From Lindgomyces ingoldianus (Eukaryota; Ascomycota; Dothideomycetes; Pleosporales; Lindgomycetaceae): a DNA stretch of 29,313 bases. A model generated the notes under the pieces. That model saw nothing but the letters and a program-made list of their open reading frames with translations. It had not been told where the DNA came from and made no database searches. The stretch covers positions 198,844-228,156 of the forward strand of contig NW_022985184.1 in NCBI RefSeq assembly GCF_010093535.1. The letters are read 5' to 3'. Below, piece by piece: positions 8,473 to 18,523 of this stretch. Position numbers and translations under genes: made by a program. Positions within the stretch are counted from its first letter, which is position 1, and each line of letters starts with the position of its first letter.

Positions 8473-11315
8473 CTACTGAGCGACATCTATGTCGATTGTT
8501 CCGGATGAATCGAGGGCCAGGCATGCTTTCCTCAACTGGCTTACGACAGCGTTATTGAAAGCCAAAATCACCGGCACAGAAATATCCTCATTTTGCTCCT
8601 CTACGGAATCGCAAAATCTGCTTTCGAGACAAGTCTGAACGATATGTTGAAACATCAAACCCATCGTCTTCCCCAACAATGGTACCCTCGATGAAATTAG
8701 CGCCTTGCGCATCGCCTCAGCTGATGCGTCAAGATATTTTCTCCCGAAATCCTCGAGCGTTCCCCACAGCCCAATTTCCAGGAGGACGAGACCCAGGCTA
8801 TAATAGTCGTATTCAGCGATATACTTACTGTCGCCGGAAAGGTAGACTGGATGTTGGTAGAATTTTTCGTCCGCGCCGCTAAAGCCGTGGGTGAACGCCT
8901 TTGGGTCATTTGGTCGGCTGTGGTTGAATCCGATGATGAATGGCCTGCATACATAATCGTCGACGCTTTCCCCGGCGTTGGGGAAGAAGGCGATGTTTGA
9001 AGAGTTGAGTCGTTTGTGGAGCCAAGCGACTGAGTGGAATTCGAGGATGGCTCGCGCTAAAATGTACGCGAGTCTGAACTTGCCATCGAGCACGGGCTGA
9101 GAGGAGATTCTCTGCGTGCGCGTTATGAGAGTGCCGAGTGAGATGGGTTCTATTTGCAGGGGATAGGGAGACGGAAGATCGAAGACCATTCCAAACGCGC
9201 GGCGTCCAACATCGTGGAAGAACCCCTTGCAGTTGAGCGAACGGAATTCCCCAGGCTTTTCTGTGCCTAGTAGGTCCGTGATCAACTCGACGCGAGAAAA
9301 CATCTCTTGATTAACGCGCTCGTCCACGTACGCGAGATTGTAGGTACGCCACTCGATTAAGACAGGTGGTTTGTCGGCCGGTTTGTCTATCGTGCCAAAA
9401 TTATGGTCTCCAAATCTGGACCCAATTTCGATGTCGGAAGGATTCAGTTGCCGGTGATTTTTGTCCCTCTCGAGATGCTCGTTGGCGAGATGGTTCATTT
9501 GCCCCAAGGAAACTCGGATTCTAATATCCTTCTGTCGCACATACGGGGCGCTGTCTAGAGAGACACTTGGTTCTCTTGTCAATGTTGCCGTCAGCCACGC
9601 TCGGCAAATTTGCTGCTGCTGAGGGGAAAGAAACTGGTATAGCTGGTCATTGAGGTGGCCTATCGCTCTCCACGGAGAAGGCAAGTCTCTGGGGATTGAT
9701 AATATGCCATTGAGTTGATTGCGCATATGACGTAGGATGTCGATGACGTTCTCAAAGTCGGTAATGGAGAAGTGTGGAAGACAGTCTACAAGATCTCCAT
9801 ACAAGGTCCAGAACCAGCCCCTGAACCGAATATGTTCAAACAGACAATCCGTTGGAGAATCTTCCTTCGGGAGATAAGCGGAGATGAATAATTCGTCGAT
9901 TTGCTGATACAACGCCAGGGTAGCAATTTCTTGGAGCTTTGATGCAACTTCTCTGGCTTTTGGTCTTCGATTGTGATCAAGATTGAGCGTCTTCCGACAT
10001 AGTTCGACGAATTTGTGGAAGGTATGTTGTCCAAGCGCGTCCAATTTGCATAGCCATTTACATACCGTAGGATTCTCTTTATCTAGTCCATAATGAAATA
10101 ATGAAAACGTGCGATAGCGCCCAGAGAGACTGGGGACTTTGAACTTTCGCTCTTTCCGGAACTCTGATAATTCGGAAACCCCAAAAGAAAGATAGACACC
10201 AGTTTCAATGAGGATGCAGCCCAGGGACCAAATGTCACTGGACCTGTGGATCCGGAATTTCTCAAAGTTACCCTCGATATCTTCACATTCTGGGGCAATG
10301 TAATCTCCACTTCCGATTTTAAAATTCGTGTCCGAGTTCTCCTGCGCATTTTTGAATCTTGACAGACCGAAATCTGCCAAAATGAGTTTGTCGCCAGAGA
10401 TGAGGATATTTCTCGGTCGCAAATCGTGGTGGAATCCTGTCAGCCGAAGATCGACTTTCTCTTCCACGAAGTCGTGAAAAGCTTCAATGCCGGATGCCAA
10501 TCCGGCAATAGCTATCCACATATTTTCCTGATGTTGGAGCTGCGGCTGCTCGACTTGGCCGGACAGAGTGTCTGCTAAATTGCCTCCGGATGCATAAGGG
10601 AATATCAAGTTGCATTTACCTTTATGTTTGTAAGACGCCAAGAGGTCGAGAATGTTTGGATGCTTTAAAAGGCTCAAAATGGATAGGTTTTCAAGCTCTA
10701 CTTCGTGCATATTTTCGTCCTCGATCTCCTTCCTAACGAGCTACGAAATGAGTAACTGGCGTGAGAATTGAGGAGTGTGCATGGTACACTTACTCTCTGT
10801 TGGAAACAGGGTTCTAATAGCTGATGATCCGGATGGAAGCAGATTTCATAGACTTTTCCGAAGCTTCCGGCCCCGATTCGGGAGTCTTTCGTGAAAGGCA
10901 TTACCGTGCGTTCGTTTAAACGCCGTGTGAGCATACCCTGAAAGAACTCCGGGACTAAAAATTCACTTTGCTTCTCAAAGAAATCAATAGCGCAGATGTC
11001 ATCTACGATGGTTTTTAGTTCGTCGACGGTGAACGGAAGTCGCTGATCGCGTAGTTGGTCTTTCTCGATGAAACACTGAACTTTTGGCACGTGATCAATC
11101 AAAACAAGTATCGCAAATATTTTGGTTCCTGTTCTGATGATAGATTTTAACGTCTCTTCAATGTGATATGGTTTTATCTGGTCCTTCAGTGTTGACCGTA
11201 GATTCTCTCTCACCATCACCTTGACGAGCGCATTGTGCGGTACGAACCATCTCAAGTCGGAGTTCTCACGACGAATGGATTTGAGAAGCAACTTGAGCGA
11301 ATCGTTCGACGCCAT
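8473..11315 (-). CDS. Protein kinase with C-terminal pseudokinase-like domain, 929 aa, two exons
   Basis: Model: exon 1 11315-10794 (174 codons), a 53-bp intron 10793-10741 (GTAAGT..TCGTAG), exon 2 10740-8473, stop TAG; the junction is in phase. Residues 1-140 form an N-terminal helical region (MASNDSLKLLLKSIRR...) like that of many fungal kinases of unknown pathway. The first kinase domain, about 146-445, looks active: Gly loop GAGSFGKV (148-155), candidate Lys in VRKEI (178), HHDLRPRN (Asp280, Asn285), DFG (297-299), APE (323-325) and the DIW motif near 343. From about 640 a second kinase-like domain follows (RRAFGMVFDLP, FRLAYILARAILEFHSVAWLHK). Its catalytic loop reads HKRLNSSNI without Asp and the DFG position reads GFN, so it should be a pseudokinase. 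This second half resembles the kinase-like domain of fungal HeLo/HET-S-associated proteins. A signalling or self/non-self role is inferred. It is divergent from the CorA-like gene. Confidence 0.88.
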
Positions 11316-11416
11316 GACCCGCCACAGAAGGTTGATCGCTCTTGGTTAGGCGGCTTCGTGGAGCCGAGTTAAGCCGGTGGCCTCCTGACCGAGGCAATCT
11401 GATGCTAAGGGATGCG

Positions 11417-11669
11417 TCAACCAATTACGCGCTGGATGAAATGGAAATCTCCTGAGCTTCCTACCAGCGAAAGCTTCTTTCCCTTTGGAACCGTGAGGAT
11501 TATATACTCCTCGCCATACTGCTCTGCTGTAAGCCCAGACTAGACGGTGTTCATTGCGCGGTGCAGCCTAACGTACCTCGACGTCCCAGCTCGACCCGAA
11601 CAGCCTGGCCAGTAAATTTTCGAGCTCACCCTTATCGATGTAGCTTTCTCGAATGGTTTGGGTTTCCAT
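11417..11669 (-). CDS. Possible small spliced gene, 71 aa
   Basis: Proposed from the sequence alone. ATG at 11669-11667 starts METQTIRESYIDKGELENLL, followed by ARLFGSSWDVE (exon 11669-11577). A GTACGT..GTCTAG intron of only 37 bases (11576-11540) leads in phase to SGLTAEQYGEEYIILTVPKG and a stop TGA at 11419-11417. The protein would be soluble and acidic, with a predicted helix-strand pattern. The pieces read like coding sequence and the spliced frame holds together, but the intron is shorter than usual for fungi. It lies 100 bases upstream of the same-strand kinase gene, so it could instead be part of that gene's leader. No function recognised. Confidence 0.35.
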
Positions 11670-11954
11670 GAGATGCGCGGAGATGTGTTCCTAGAGAGGT
11701 GCTAGTTCTTTCGGGGAGAAAAAACCGGTCAGAGAAAAGCGTAGGCTGAAGTCGTGGCAACTTTGAAAATATTAGCTGCATGACACGTGAGAAGCACTTA
11801 TTGGTTGACTAGGGCAATCATTGGCGATAGAAACCTGCTGTTACACCGGCTTCTTTATCTGCCGTTGATGATTGGGTTCACGTTAAGCGACACTATCAAG
11901 TCACACCGAGTGTATGGGGAGATGCGACACTAATTCAAAAAGCCAACTTTAAGT

Positions 11955-13986
11955 ATGGCCACCAGGGCAATTTTCGCGCCTTGCGCAAGGCTGAAATTAC
12001 TGTCAGCATCGCAGACCGGAATTTACGATTTTCAAAGTGTACATGCGCAACGGTTCTCCAGTCCGCAAATCTTGACGCTTTCTTCGTCGTTGCACCGACT
12101 TGTACCCCTTCAGGTGAACTATCCAGCTGTAAGAACGTTCATGAGTCTTTCCGAGAAGTTCAAACGCTTCGACAATGCGCAGCTGTACCGATCCAGACTC
12201 CGCGCACTTGCAACTTCATGCTTTGCTGAATCATCCACTCACGTTCAAGTCTTCCATATTGGCAGTCAAAAAAGAGGTAATGTTCAATCCCTCGAAAAGA
12301 AGAGGCTCTCAAATTATTCATAAAACTGTATCTAGATTTAACATCTACAACGTTTAAAGGTGGTTTAAATGAGCTCAACGCGATTCTCGTAAGCTAGATT
12401 CCCTTTCCTTACGCGTGCAGGGGTTTCACAAGCTAAATTATGCTAAATAGGAAAAGAGCAAATCGTCTACCGCAACCTTCTAGTGCGCATCACTCAACGT
12501 TGACGAATGCCCTATCAACTTACAATGATCATGATTGACAGTTTCTTGACCCAAGAGTTTTCATGGAGTCCAATCCGCATCAGCCTCGAAGAGTTCGAAG
12601 GGATCTCAGAATACCATAACATCTTTCCCGAATTCGCCGACGTCGTTCAGAGCTTTGGCATCAAGTCCGATGAAGACAGCCGCAGTTGGGACGGAAGTCA
12701 TATGAAGGAACACGTACACGACTCTTGCAGCAACAATTTGACGAGAATTGGTAAGTTGAATGAAGAAGAAGCTTCCATTACTAAAGAACTGTTTGCAGAA
12801 ATATGCTACAATGTGCGATATGCAGAACCCAATGGACGATCTCAAGGAAGTCCCTGGTCGCTTCGGCAAATGGGGGTGTATCACGCTTTTTGTAAGACAG
12901 ATCGGACGTCCGTGTGGGTCTTTATACAACCATCAACCAACTTCCGTTCAAATTTTGACTCAATGTGTCAAAACGATTCTCTTCAACAGGTGTTGAAAGA
13001 CTCGGGATGTATGTTCCTCCACGAACATGTCTTCTCGATTCTCGGATTGCATTGGCATGCTTATTTACAATTTCTCCAGGAAAAGCTCAATGGGCTGGTA
13101 TTACTGTTTTCCATATGGTTCCGCAACGAATTACTAATGATCACAGGACGAGAGGGCCTGTTTCTCCAAAGTGGGAGGGAAACGAAATTGGGATTATGAG
13201 GTATCGTTTGCCGACTGCCAGGAGCTACAACTATTGGAGAAGAAATCCCAGCGGACACGGAGAATACTAGATTCTCACGTGGAGGTGCTGAGGAGATATC
13301 GAGTGTTTTCCTGTCTGGGTCTAAAGAGGAACCCTCATGAGCTGCGTCGAGTAGAGGAGATCATGTCCCAGCTAATGCTACATCGGCGGAGTGTCTCAGG
13401 AATGATAAGTCGATCAGCTGGAATCGACAAGCTTGTAAGCGCACTTCTAGTTGAAGCTTCAGGATTTCCTTCTCAAAATCAAGACTAACTGGTGATGACC
13501 GCGCCCTCAGCTAGCTCGCATTATGGAATTCCGTGGCAATGAGCTGCTGCACAGCAACGAACGAGTTATGCAGGACCATCTGGAATGTCTCAGGAGCATT
13601 GCCACATATAGCCAGAAAGAAAATGAAGGGATGGTCAGTGTATCCTTACAACTACGGGAAGATTCGAGGGCCATGAAGGTCCTTACGATGATTGCCACAA
13701 CGTATCTTCCAGCAACTCTGATCGCTGTAAGCCTCAACACAAGAGCTATTCACCCCTCTCCCCCGACCTGAAACCTGCCTAACCGTGATCCCAGACCATC
13801 TTCGGGTCATCCCTGGTTCAAAAAGTCCAAGAATCCTCACAGTCGAATGAGCAAACAAACTTTACCTTAGCGTCTCAATTCTGGATTTACTGCGTTGCAT
13901 CCTTGGGCCTGACGGCGCTGACATGGGGGATGAAAATGATTCTCGATCGAAGAACAGACAGGGGACGAACGACATGCCACGTATGA
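11955..13986 (+). CDS. CorA-like (Mg2+-transporter-type) membrane protein, multi-exon; 5' part uncertain
   Basis: Four 3' exons are well defined: 12507(or earlier)-13097, 13147-13434, 13511-13726, 13795-13986 (TGA), with introns of 49, 76 and 68 bp that all keep phase. They encode ICYNVRYAEPNG..PWSLRQMGVYHAF, then ERACFSKVGGKRNWDYEVSF and ADCQELQLL, a helical section, and two C-terminal membrane segments (VLTMIATTYLPATLIATIFGSS and, after a Gln/Asn-rich loop, FWIYCVASLGLTALTWGMK, each quoted in part). This is the layout of fungal CorA-like proteins, which lack the GMN selectivity motif of true CorA channels; the two helices sit in a membrane and the rest is cytoplasmic. Upstream exons 11955-12276 and 12336-12388 (59-bp intron, in phase) encode the expected N-terminal part (NYPAVRTFMSLSEKFKRFD..). 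I could not join 12388 to 12507 without an in-frame stop (for example TGA at 12501-12503), so the 5' end is either misread or broken. A conservative start is ATG 12507 (428 aa). Confidence 0.75.
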
Positions 13987-14484
13987 CAGCCTACATATGC
14001 ACTATGTGGTACACGACGTGGCATGGCGAATGTGGCGAACTATGCGCGGGGCTTTTATCTCAGCAAGCTCAGACGGGATGGGGAGAGGGCCTCGACAGGG
14101 GCAAGCCCCTGCTAGTAGCCTTAGTGGCGCAAGCCCTATCTCTCTAGCTAATAAGGGTGTAAGAAAGGCTTTCTCTCCCTAGCTATCTAAAAGACTTTTG
14201 TAATTTTTTAGGTAATATTATAGTTCTAAACCTCCTCTACTATACACCAGCTTAACTAAGAATTATTATAGCTCTACTACTTTTTATCTAAACTAGGTTA
14301 GATTTTAATAAGTAATAGAAATAGTCTCTAGCTATATTCTAACATTTTTATAACCTAATTTTAATAAGATTTAGCAGAGTATTACGCTACTAAGTTCTAT
14401 ATAGAACATTTTAATAACTTTATAACTACACCTTAATCTAACTTCTTAACTATATAATATATTATTTTTAGAATTTAAGACTTA
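13987..14484. other. Border of gene island 1 and AT-rich block
   Basis: Base composition falls sharply between about 14100 and 14200. No gene or repeat is recognised after the CorA-like stop codon; the short frames at 13923-14182 overlap the end of that gene and have no features. Confidence 0.45.
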
Positions 14485-14860
14485 TCTAAGACAGGCTTTA
14501 TTAAAAAGCCTATAAAATTTTAGAAGATCTAGGACGCTAGTTATGAAGCTAGATAGTAGGCTAGAGACATTATAATTACTTTTATGTTTATAGCTTAACT
14601 AGCTGTTGTCTAAAGACTCTAAAGATCTAAAAGCTGTCTTAGACTAGCTCTATTAGGAAGCCTGCAAAATTTTAGGAGATCTAGGCTGCTAGTTATTAAG
14701 CTGGATAGTAGGCTAGAGACATTATAATTACTCTTATGTTTATAGCTTAACTAGCTGTTGTCTAAGAACTCTAAAGATCTAGAAGCTGTCCTAGACTAGC
14801 TCTGTTAGGGATTCTATAAAATTCTAGAGAATTTAGTCTACTAGTTGTTAAGTTCTAGTT
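14485..14860. repeat. Tandem repeat, ~152-bp unit, about 2.3 copies
   Basis: The phrase CCTATAAAATTTTAGAAGAT at 14509 recurs with small changes at 14661 and, more diverged, at about 14812. The sequence between (GGCTAGAGACATTATAATTA.., CTAACTAGCTGTTGTCTAA..) is duplicated with high identity. The unit ends about 35 bases before the LTR element. All copies are AT-shifted, as expected if the duplication itself attracted mutation or predates it. Confidence 0.85.
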
Positions 14861-14898
14861 AGAAGGGCAATACTATTAATTTAAAATTAGAGTATAAA

Positions 14899-15593
14899 TG
14901 AAACAATTCTCATAAATTGTTCCATCTCAGGTCGCCTAGAACCTATCTAAAGGGTCCCTGTATTAGCTCTAACTCTAACTTAATTCTTATAAATTATGTT
15001 TATCTTAGGTTGCCTAGAACCTATCTAAAGGGACCTTGTATTAGCTCTAACCCTAACTTAACCTAGCTCTAACTCTGCTCTGCCCCCTACTGTACTCTTA
15101 TTCCTTTATGTATTTAGTTACACCTTACCTTTATAGCTAGCTTAGTAGTTTTCTAATATTCTTTTATATAAGGCCTATAGGTGTTAATAGCATTTCTAGT
15201 TCTAAGTCCCTACACACTTCTATATGCCTTTTGTAACGGCGCAGGCAAGACAATGGGTCCGAATGCGGAGGGAATCCACTCAGAGGCATATGGGAGTGCG
15301 TGGGGACTCTAAACCTGGGAATGCCATTAACACCTATAGGCCTTGTACAAAAGGATATTAGAAAACTACTAAGCTAGCTACAGGGGCGAGGTGCGACTAA
15401 ATACATAAGGGAATAGGGGTAACAGCAGGGGGCCGGGCAGAGTTGAGTTAGGGTCGAGCTAGGGTTGGAGCCGATACGGAGACCCTTCAGATAGGTTCTG
15501 GGCGACCTAAGATAGAACAATTCATGAGAATTGTTACACCTTTAAGTAGATTTCTACTGCATTTAGACCTATTGTCTTGCCTATGCTGTTATA
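14899..15593 (+). repeat. 5' LTR (copy B), split by a nested solo LTR
   Basis: Starts TGAAACAATTCTCATAAATT and ends CTATGCTGTTATA, heavily C-to-T/G-to-A shifted. It contains an ~80-bp tandem duplication of its 5' part (about 14905-15060; the two units share GCCTAGAACCTATCTAAAGG). It is interrupted after 15231 and resumes at 15539-15543 with the duplicated CCTTT, so its final ~55 bases lie downstream of copy C. Confidence 0.9.
15232..15538 (-). repeat. Solo LTR, family 1, copy C, nested in reverse inside copy B
   Basis: 307 bases, beginning TGTAACGGCGCAGG and ending GAGAATTGTTACA on the plus strand, that is, reversed relative to its host LTR. Flanked by the 5-bp target duplication CCTTT (15227-15231 and 15539-15543). 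It lacks the 80-bp duplication of copies B/D and is far less AT-shifted, so it inserted after, or escaped, the mutation that ruined its host. Only an LTR remains, so the original element recombined between its LTRs after insertion. Confidence 0.95.
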
Positions 15594-15719
15594 TTATATT
15601 AAAAAAACTTACTTTTACTAGTAACAGCTTTATTATAATATTATACTAATTATTTATTTAATTATGTCTAAGCTTTAAGACACATTTAATTTAGTTTAGG
15701 TTATAATACTTACACACTA

Positions 15720-16819
15720 ACGTACTTCACAGGCGAGTTGCTTACACACCTAAGTTGCTTACTTTTGCTAAGACCCTACTAAACTACCCTTTCTACACTA
15801 ATGCATTCCCCACAACACTACTTAGACGTGCTAAAAGAATGTTAGATACAGCTTACACTTTAAGCTTTTAAATAAAATATAAAACTTTTAAAGAAATGTG
15901 CTATAGCTATGTGCAAAGTTTTATAAAAGATAATAAATAACTACAGCGCTAAATAACTTTTATAAGCTAATTCTACAGCTAAATTATAAAGGCTAGGTAA
16001 TAAAAAAAAGTAGGTAATTATTAAGACTATACTTAAGCTATATGCGCAAGGAATTTCCTCTTAGATAGCATTTATAGCTAATATAGCTAATTCTTTATGC
16101 GCTAAGCATAATCTAGGCTATGTTTACATAAACTAGCCTAGTACATTTATAAAGTGTTATTTAAAGCTTAAAGTAATATTTAAGTATAAGTATAACTATA
16201 AAAAAGCTTTTTATAAAAGTTCTAAAGTAATTTAAAGTAAGTTTAGCCTTATAGAGAATATTAAAGCTAAGTATAGCATCTAAAATAATAATATGTACAA
16301 CTTTAGTAAAATAAGGTTTATAATTAGCTAAATATTTTTTAACTATACTTACACTTAAAACTTTACTTTAAGCTTTAAATAATGCTTTATAAACATACTA
16401 GGCTAGTTTATGTAAACATAGCTTAGATTATACTTAGCGTGTAAAGAATTAGCTATATTAGCTATAAATGCTATCTAAGAGGAAATTTCTTACGCATATA
16501 GCTTAAGTATAGTTTTAATAATTACTTATTTTTTTTATTACCTAGCCTTTACAATTTAGCTATAGAATTAGCTTGTAAAAGTTATTTAGCGCTATAGTTA
16601 TTTATTATCTTTTATAAGACTTTATATATAGCTATAGTATATTTCTTTAAAAGTTTTATATCTTATTTAAAAGCTTAGAGTATAAGCTATATCTAACATT
16701 TTTTTTAGCACGTCTAAGTAGTGTTGTAGGGAATGCATTAGTGTAGAAAAAGTAGTTTAGTAGGGTCTTAGTAAAAGTAAGTAACTTAGGTGTGTAAGCA
16801 ACTTGCCTGTGAAGTATGT
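15720..16819. mobile_element. Fold-back MITE (1.1 kb, arms ~480 bp) of the Fot1/pogo type
   Basis: Left arm 15720-16200 and right arm 16340-16819 are reverse complements over nearly their whole length, leaving ~140 bases between them. The ends read ACGTACTTCACAGGCGAGTT and its complement, each next to a TA (15718-15719, 16820-16821), the target of Tc1/mariner/pogo elements. The sub-terminal block TACTTTTGCTAAGACCCTAC matches the 3' end of the Fot1-like relic at about 29000 (CACTTTTGCTAAGCCCCTAC), so the element was probably mobilised by such a transposase. No coding capacity. It inserted into the interior of the LTR element. Confidence 0.9.
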
Positions 16820-17483
16820 TATTATATTAAACTATTTAGTTTATAAACTAAATCTTATTAACCTTTAGTTAACTAAAGCTTTTAGGTTTAAAACTTTTTA
16901 TCTTTTATAATTAAGATTACTTTTAGAAAAGTTATAAAAAGGCGCTAAAGTAAAAACTTAAAGACTACTAATAACTTATTAAAATTAAAAGCAACTACTA
17001 ATGTTTAGCTAACTACCTTTTAATTTTAAAATTAAAATACACTTTAGCTAAAGTAAGCTTTTTAAAGTTAATTAATAATTTATGTTAACAGCTAAACTTA
17101 CTTTTATAGCACTTAAAGCTATACTTTTACTTAATTTAGAGTTAACTTTTAGTAGTATATTTATTAATATTTAAATTACTTAATTATAAGTATAGCTTAA
17201 GCAGCTAATCTAGCTAAAAACTACTAGTTAACTTTTACTAACTACTAAATTACTTTTAATAATACCTTATACTACTCTTACTACTTTAAGTTTAAGAGAC
17301 TTTTTAAGCACTTTTTAAACTTCGTAAATCTACTTTACTAAATGCACACCTAAAATTAAGATCTTTATAGATAGTAAAAAACTTATATTTAAATAATAGT
17401 AAGCTTTTATTATAAATAAACTTAATATTAATTTAGATTACTATTAAAGTAAGCGCGCACACATAGCATTAATATAGAGACAT

Positions 17484-18075
17484 ACAGCTAGTATTGCAAA
17501 GGATTACCTAGAGCTAGGATACCTAGCTAAATTAGACTAGTTTTAGTTTAAAAGTGTAGAGAATATAATAAAGCTTTTATAAGCTTATTTTATTACTAGT
17601 TAGAAAAAGACTAAGGCATAATAAGCATTCTAGACTTTTAAAATAAATAATAAAAAGGCGTTTTCTACATTTAAAGCACACTTTATTAGTGCAGCTATTA
17701 AAAAAAAGGTATCTTAGTTAGATTAGTCTTTCTACTTATAAAAGAAGCTTTTTTTTAGCTTATAAGTACTAAACTATAGTTTTAAACATACCTAGGTAAA
17801 CTTTTTTAAAGCTATAGTAACTTACTTTATAGTGTATAATCTAAAAAAAAAACTTATAAAAAAAACTTATAAAAAAAACTTATAAAAAAAACTTTATTAT
17901 TTTATTTAAATTATTTTTAATTAATAAACTATACTTACTACTTTAATAATTAACAACTACATGTGTAGTGTTTAGGTTTAAAGGACACTGCTAGCAGTGT
18001 AAAGGAATACTTAGAGTAAGGACACCTAGCTAAATTAGACTAGTTTCAGTTTAAAAATGTAAAGAACATAATAGT
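17484..18075. repeat. Direct repeat pair inside the LTR element interior
   Basis: About 90 bases at 17484-17572 recur at about 17984-18075; both contain ACCTAGCTAAATTAGACTAG and AGTTTAAAA.TGTA.AGAA. The ~410 bases between are AT-rich and carry three to four copies of a 13-base unit AAAAAAAACTTAT at about 17843-17893. The pair may mark an internal duplication or a further small nested insertion; no target duplication was identified. Confidence 0.7.
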
Positions 18076-18134
18076 AAAACTTAATACTATAATTACTATT
18101 AATAGAGACTATTAGTCTATAAAGAGGGGAGTAG

Positions 18135-18518
18135 TGTAATAATTTTTATAAATTATTTTATTTTAAGTTGCCTAGAACTTATCTAAAAAGTCTTTATATT
18201 AGCTTTAACTTTAACTTAATTTTTATAAATTATGTCTATCTTAGGTTGCTTAGAACCTATCTAAAAGAACTTTATATTAGCTTTAACCCTAACTTAACCT
18301 AGCCCTAACTCTGCCCTGCCCTTTACTATACCCCTATTCCTTTATGTATTTAGTTGCACCTTGCCCCTGTAGCTAGCTTAGTAGTTTTCTAATATCCTTT
18401 TGTATAAGGCCTATAGGTGTTAATAGCATTCCTAGGTTCTAAGTCCCCACGCACTCCTATATGCCTCTAAGTGGATTCCTACCGCATTTAGACCCATTGT
18501 CTTGCCTGTGCTGTTACA
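18135..18518 (+). repeat. 3' LTR (copy D) of the LTR retroelement
   Basis: 384 bases, TGTAATAATTTTTATAAATT at the start and GCCTGTGCTGTTACA at the end, with the same internal duplication as copy B. Followed by ATAAA, identical to the five bases before copy B. Compared with copies A and C, most differences are TCA/CCA to TTA/CTA, TGA/TGG to TAA/TAG, and TCG to TTG/TTA. Confidence 0.93.
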
Positions 18519-18523
18519 ATAAA

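Larger units (their letters stand above)
14899..18518 (+). mobile_element. Complete LTR retroelement, short and non-autonomous, with two nested insertions
   Basis: The 5' LTR (14899-15593) and 3' LTR (18135-18518) are in the same orientation. Both start TG and end RTTAYA/CA, and both carry the same internal ~80-bp duplication that other family-1 copies lack. The element is flanked by the 5-bp target duplication ATAAA (14894-14898 and 18519-18523). Removing the nested solo LTR and its duplication from the 5' LTR leaves 383 bases against 384 in the 3' LTR, strong proof of pairing. A purine-rich tract (AAAGAGGGGAGTAG, 18121-18134) just before the 3' LTR fits a polypurine primer. The interior is 2.54 kb, of which 1.1 kb is a fold-back MITE, so the native interior is about 1.44 kb. 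This is too short for gag-pol and no coding motif survives: a non-autonomous or internally deleted element. Confidence 0.9.

Noticed and set aside
15000..18310. CTAACCCTAACTTAACC-like strings in the LTRs as interstitial telomere repeats
   Set aside because: They are part of the LTR sequence in all family-1 copies and are irregular, not tandem TTAGGG.
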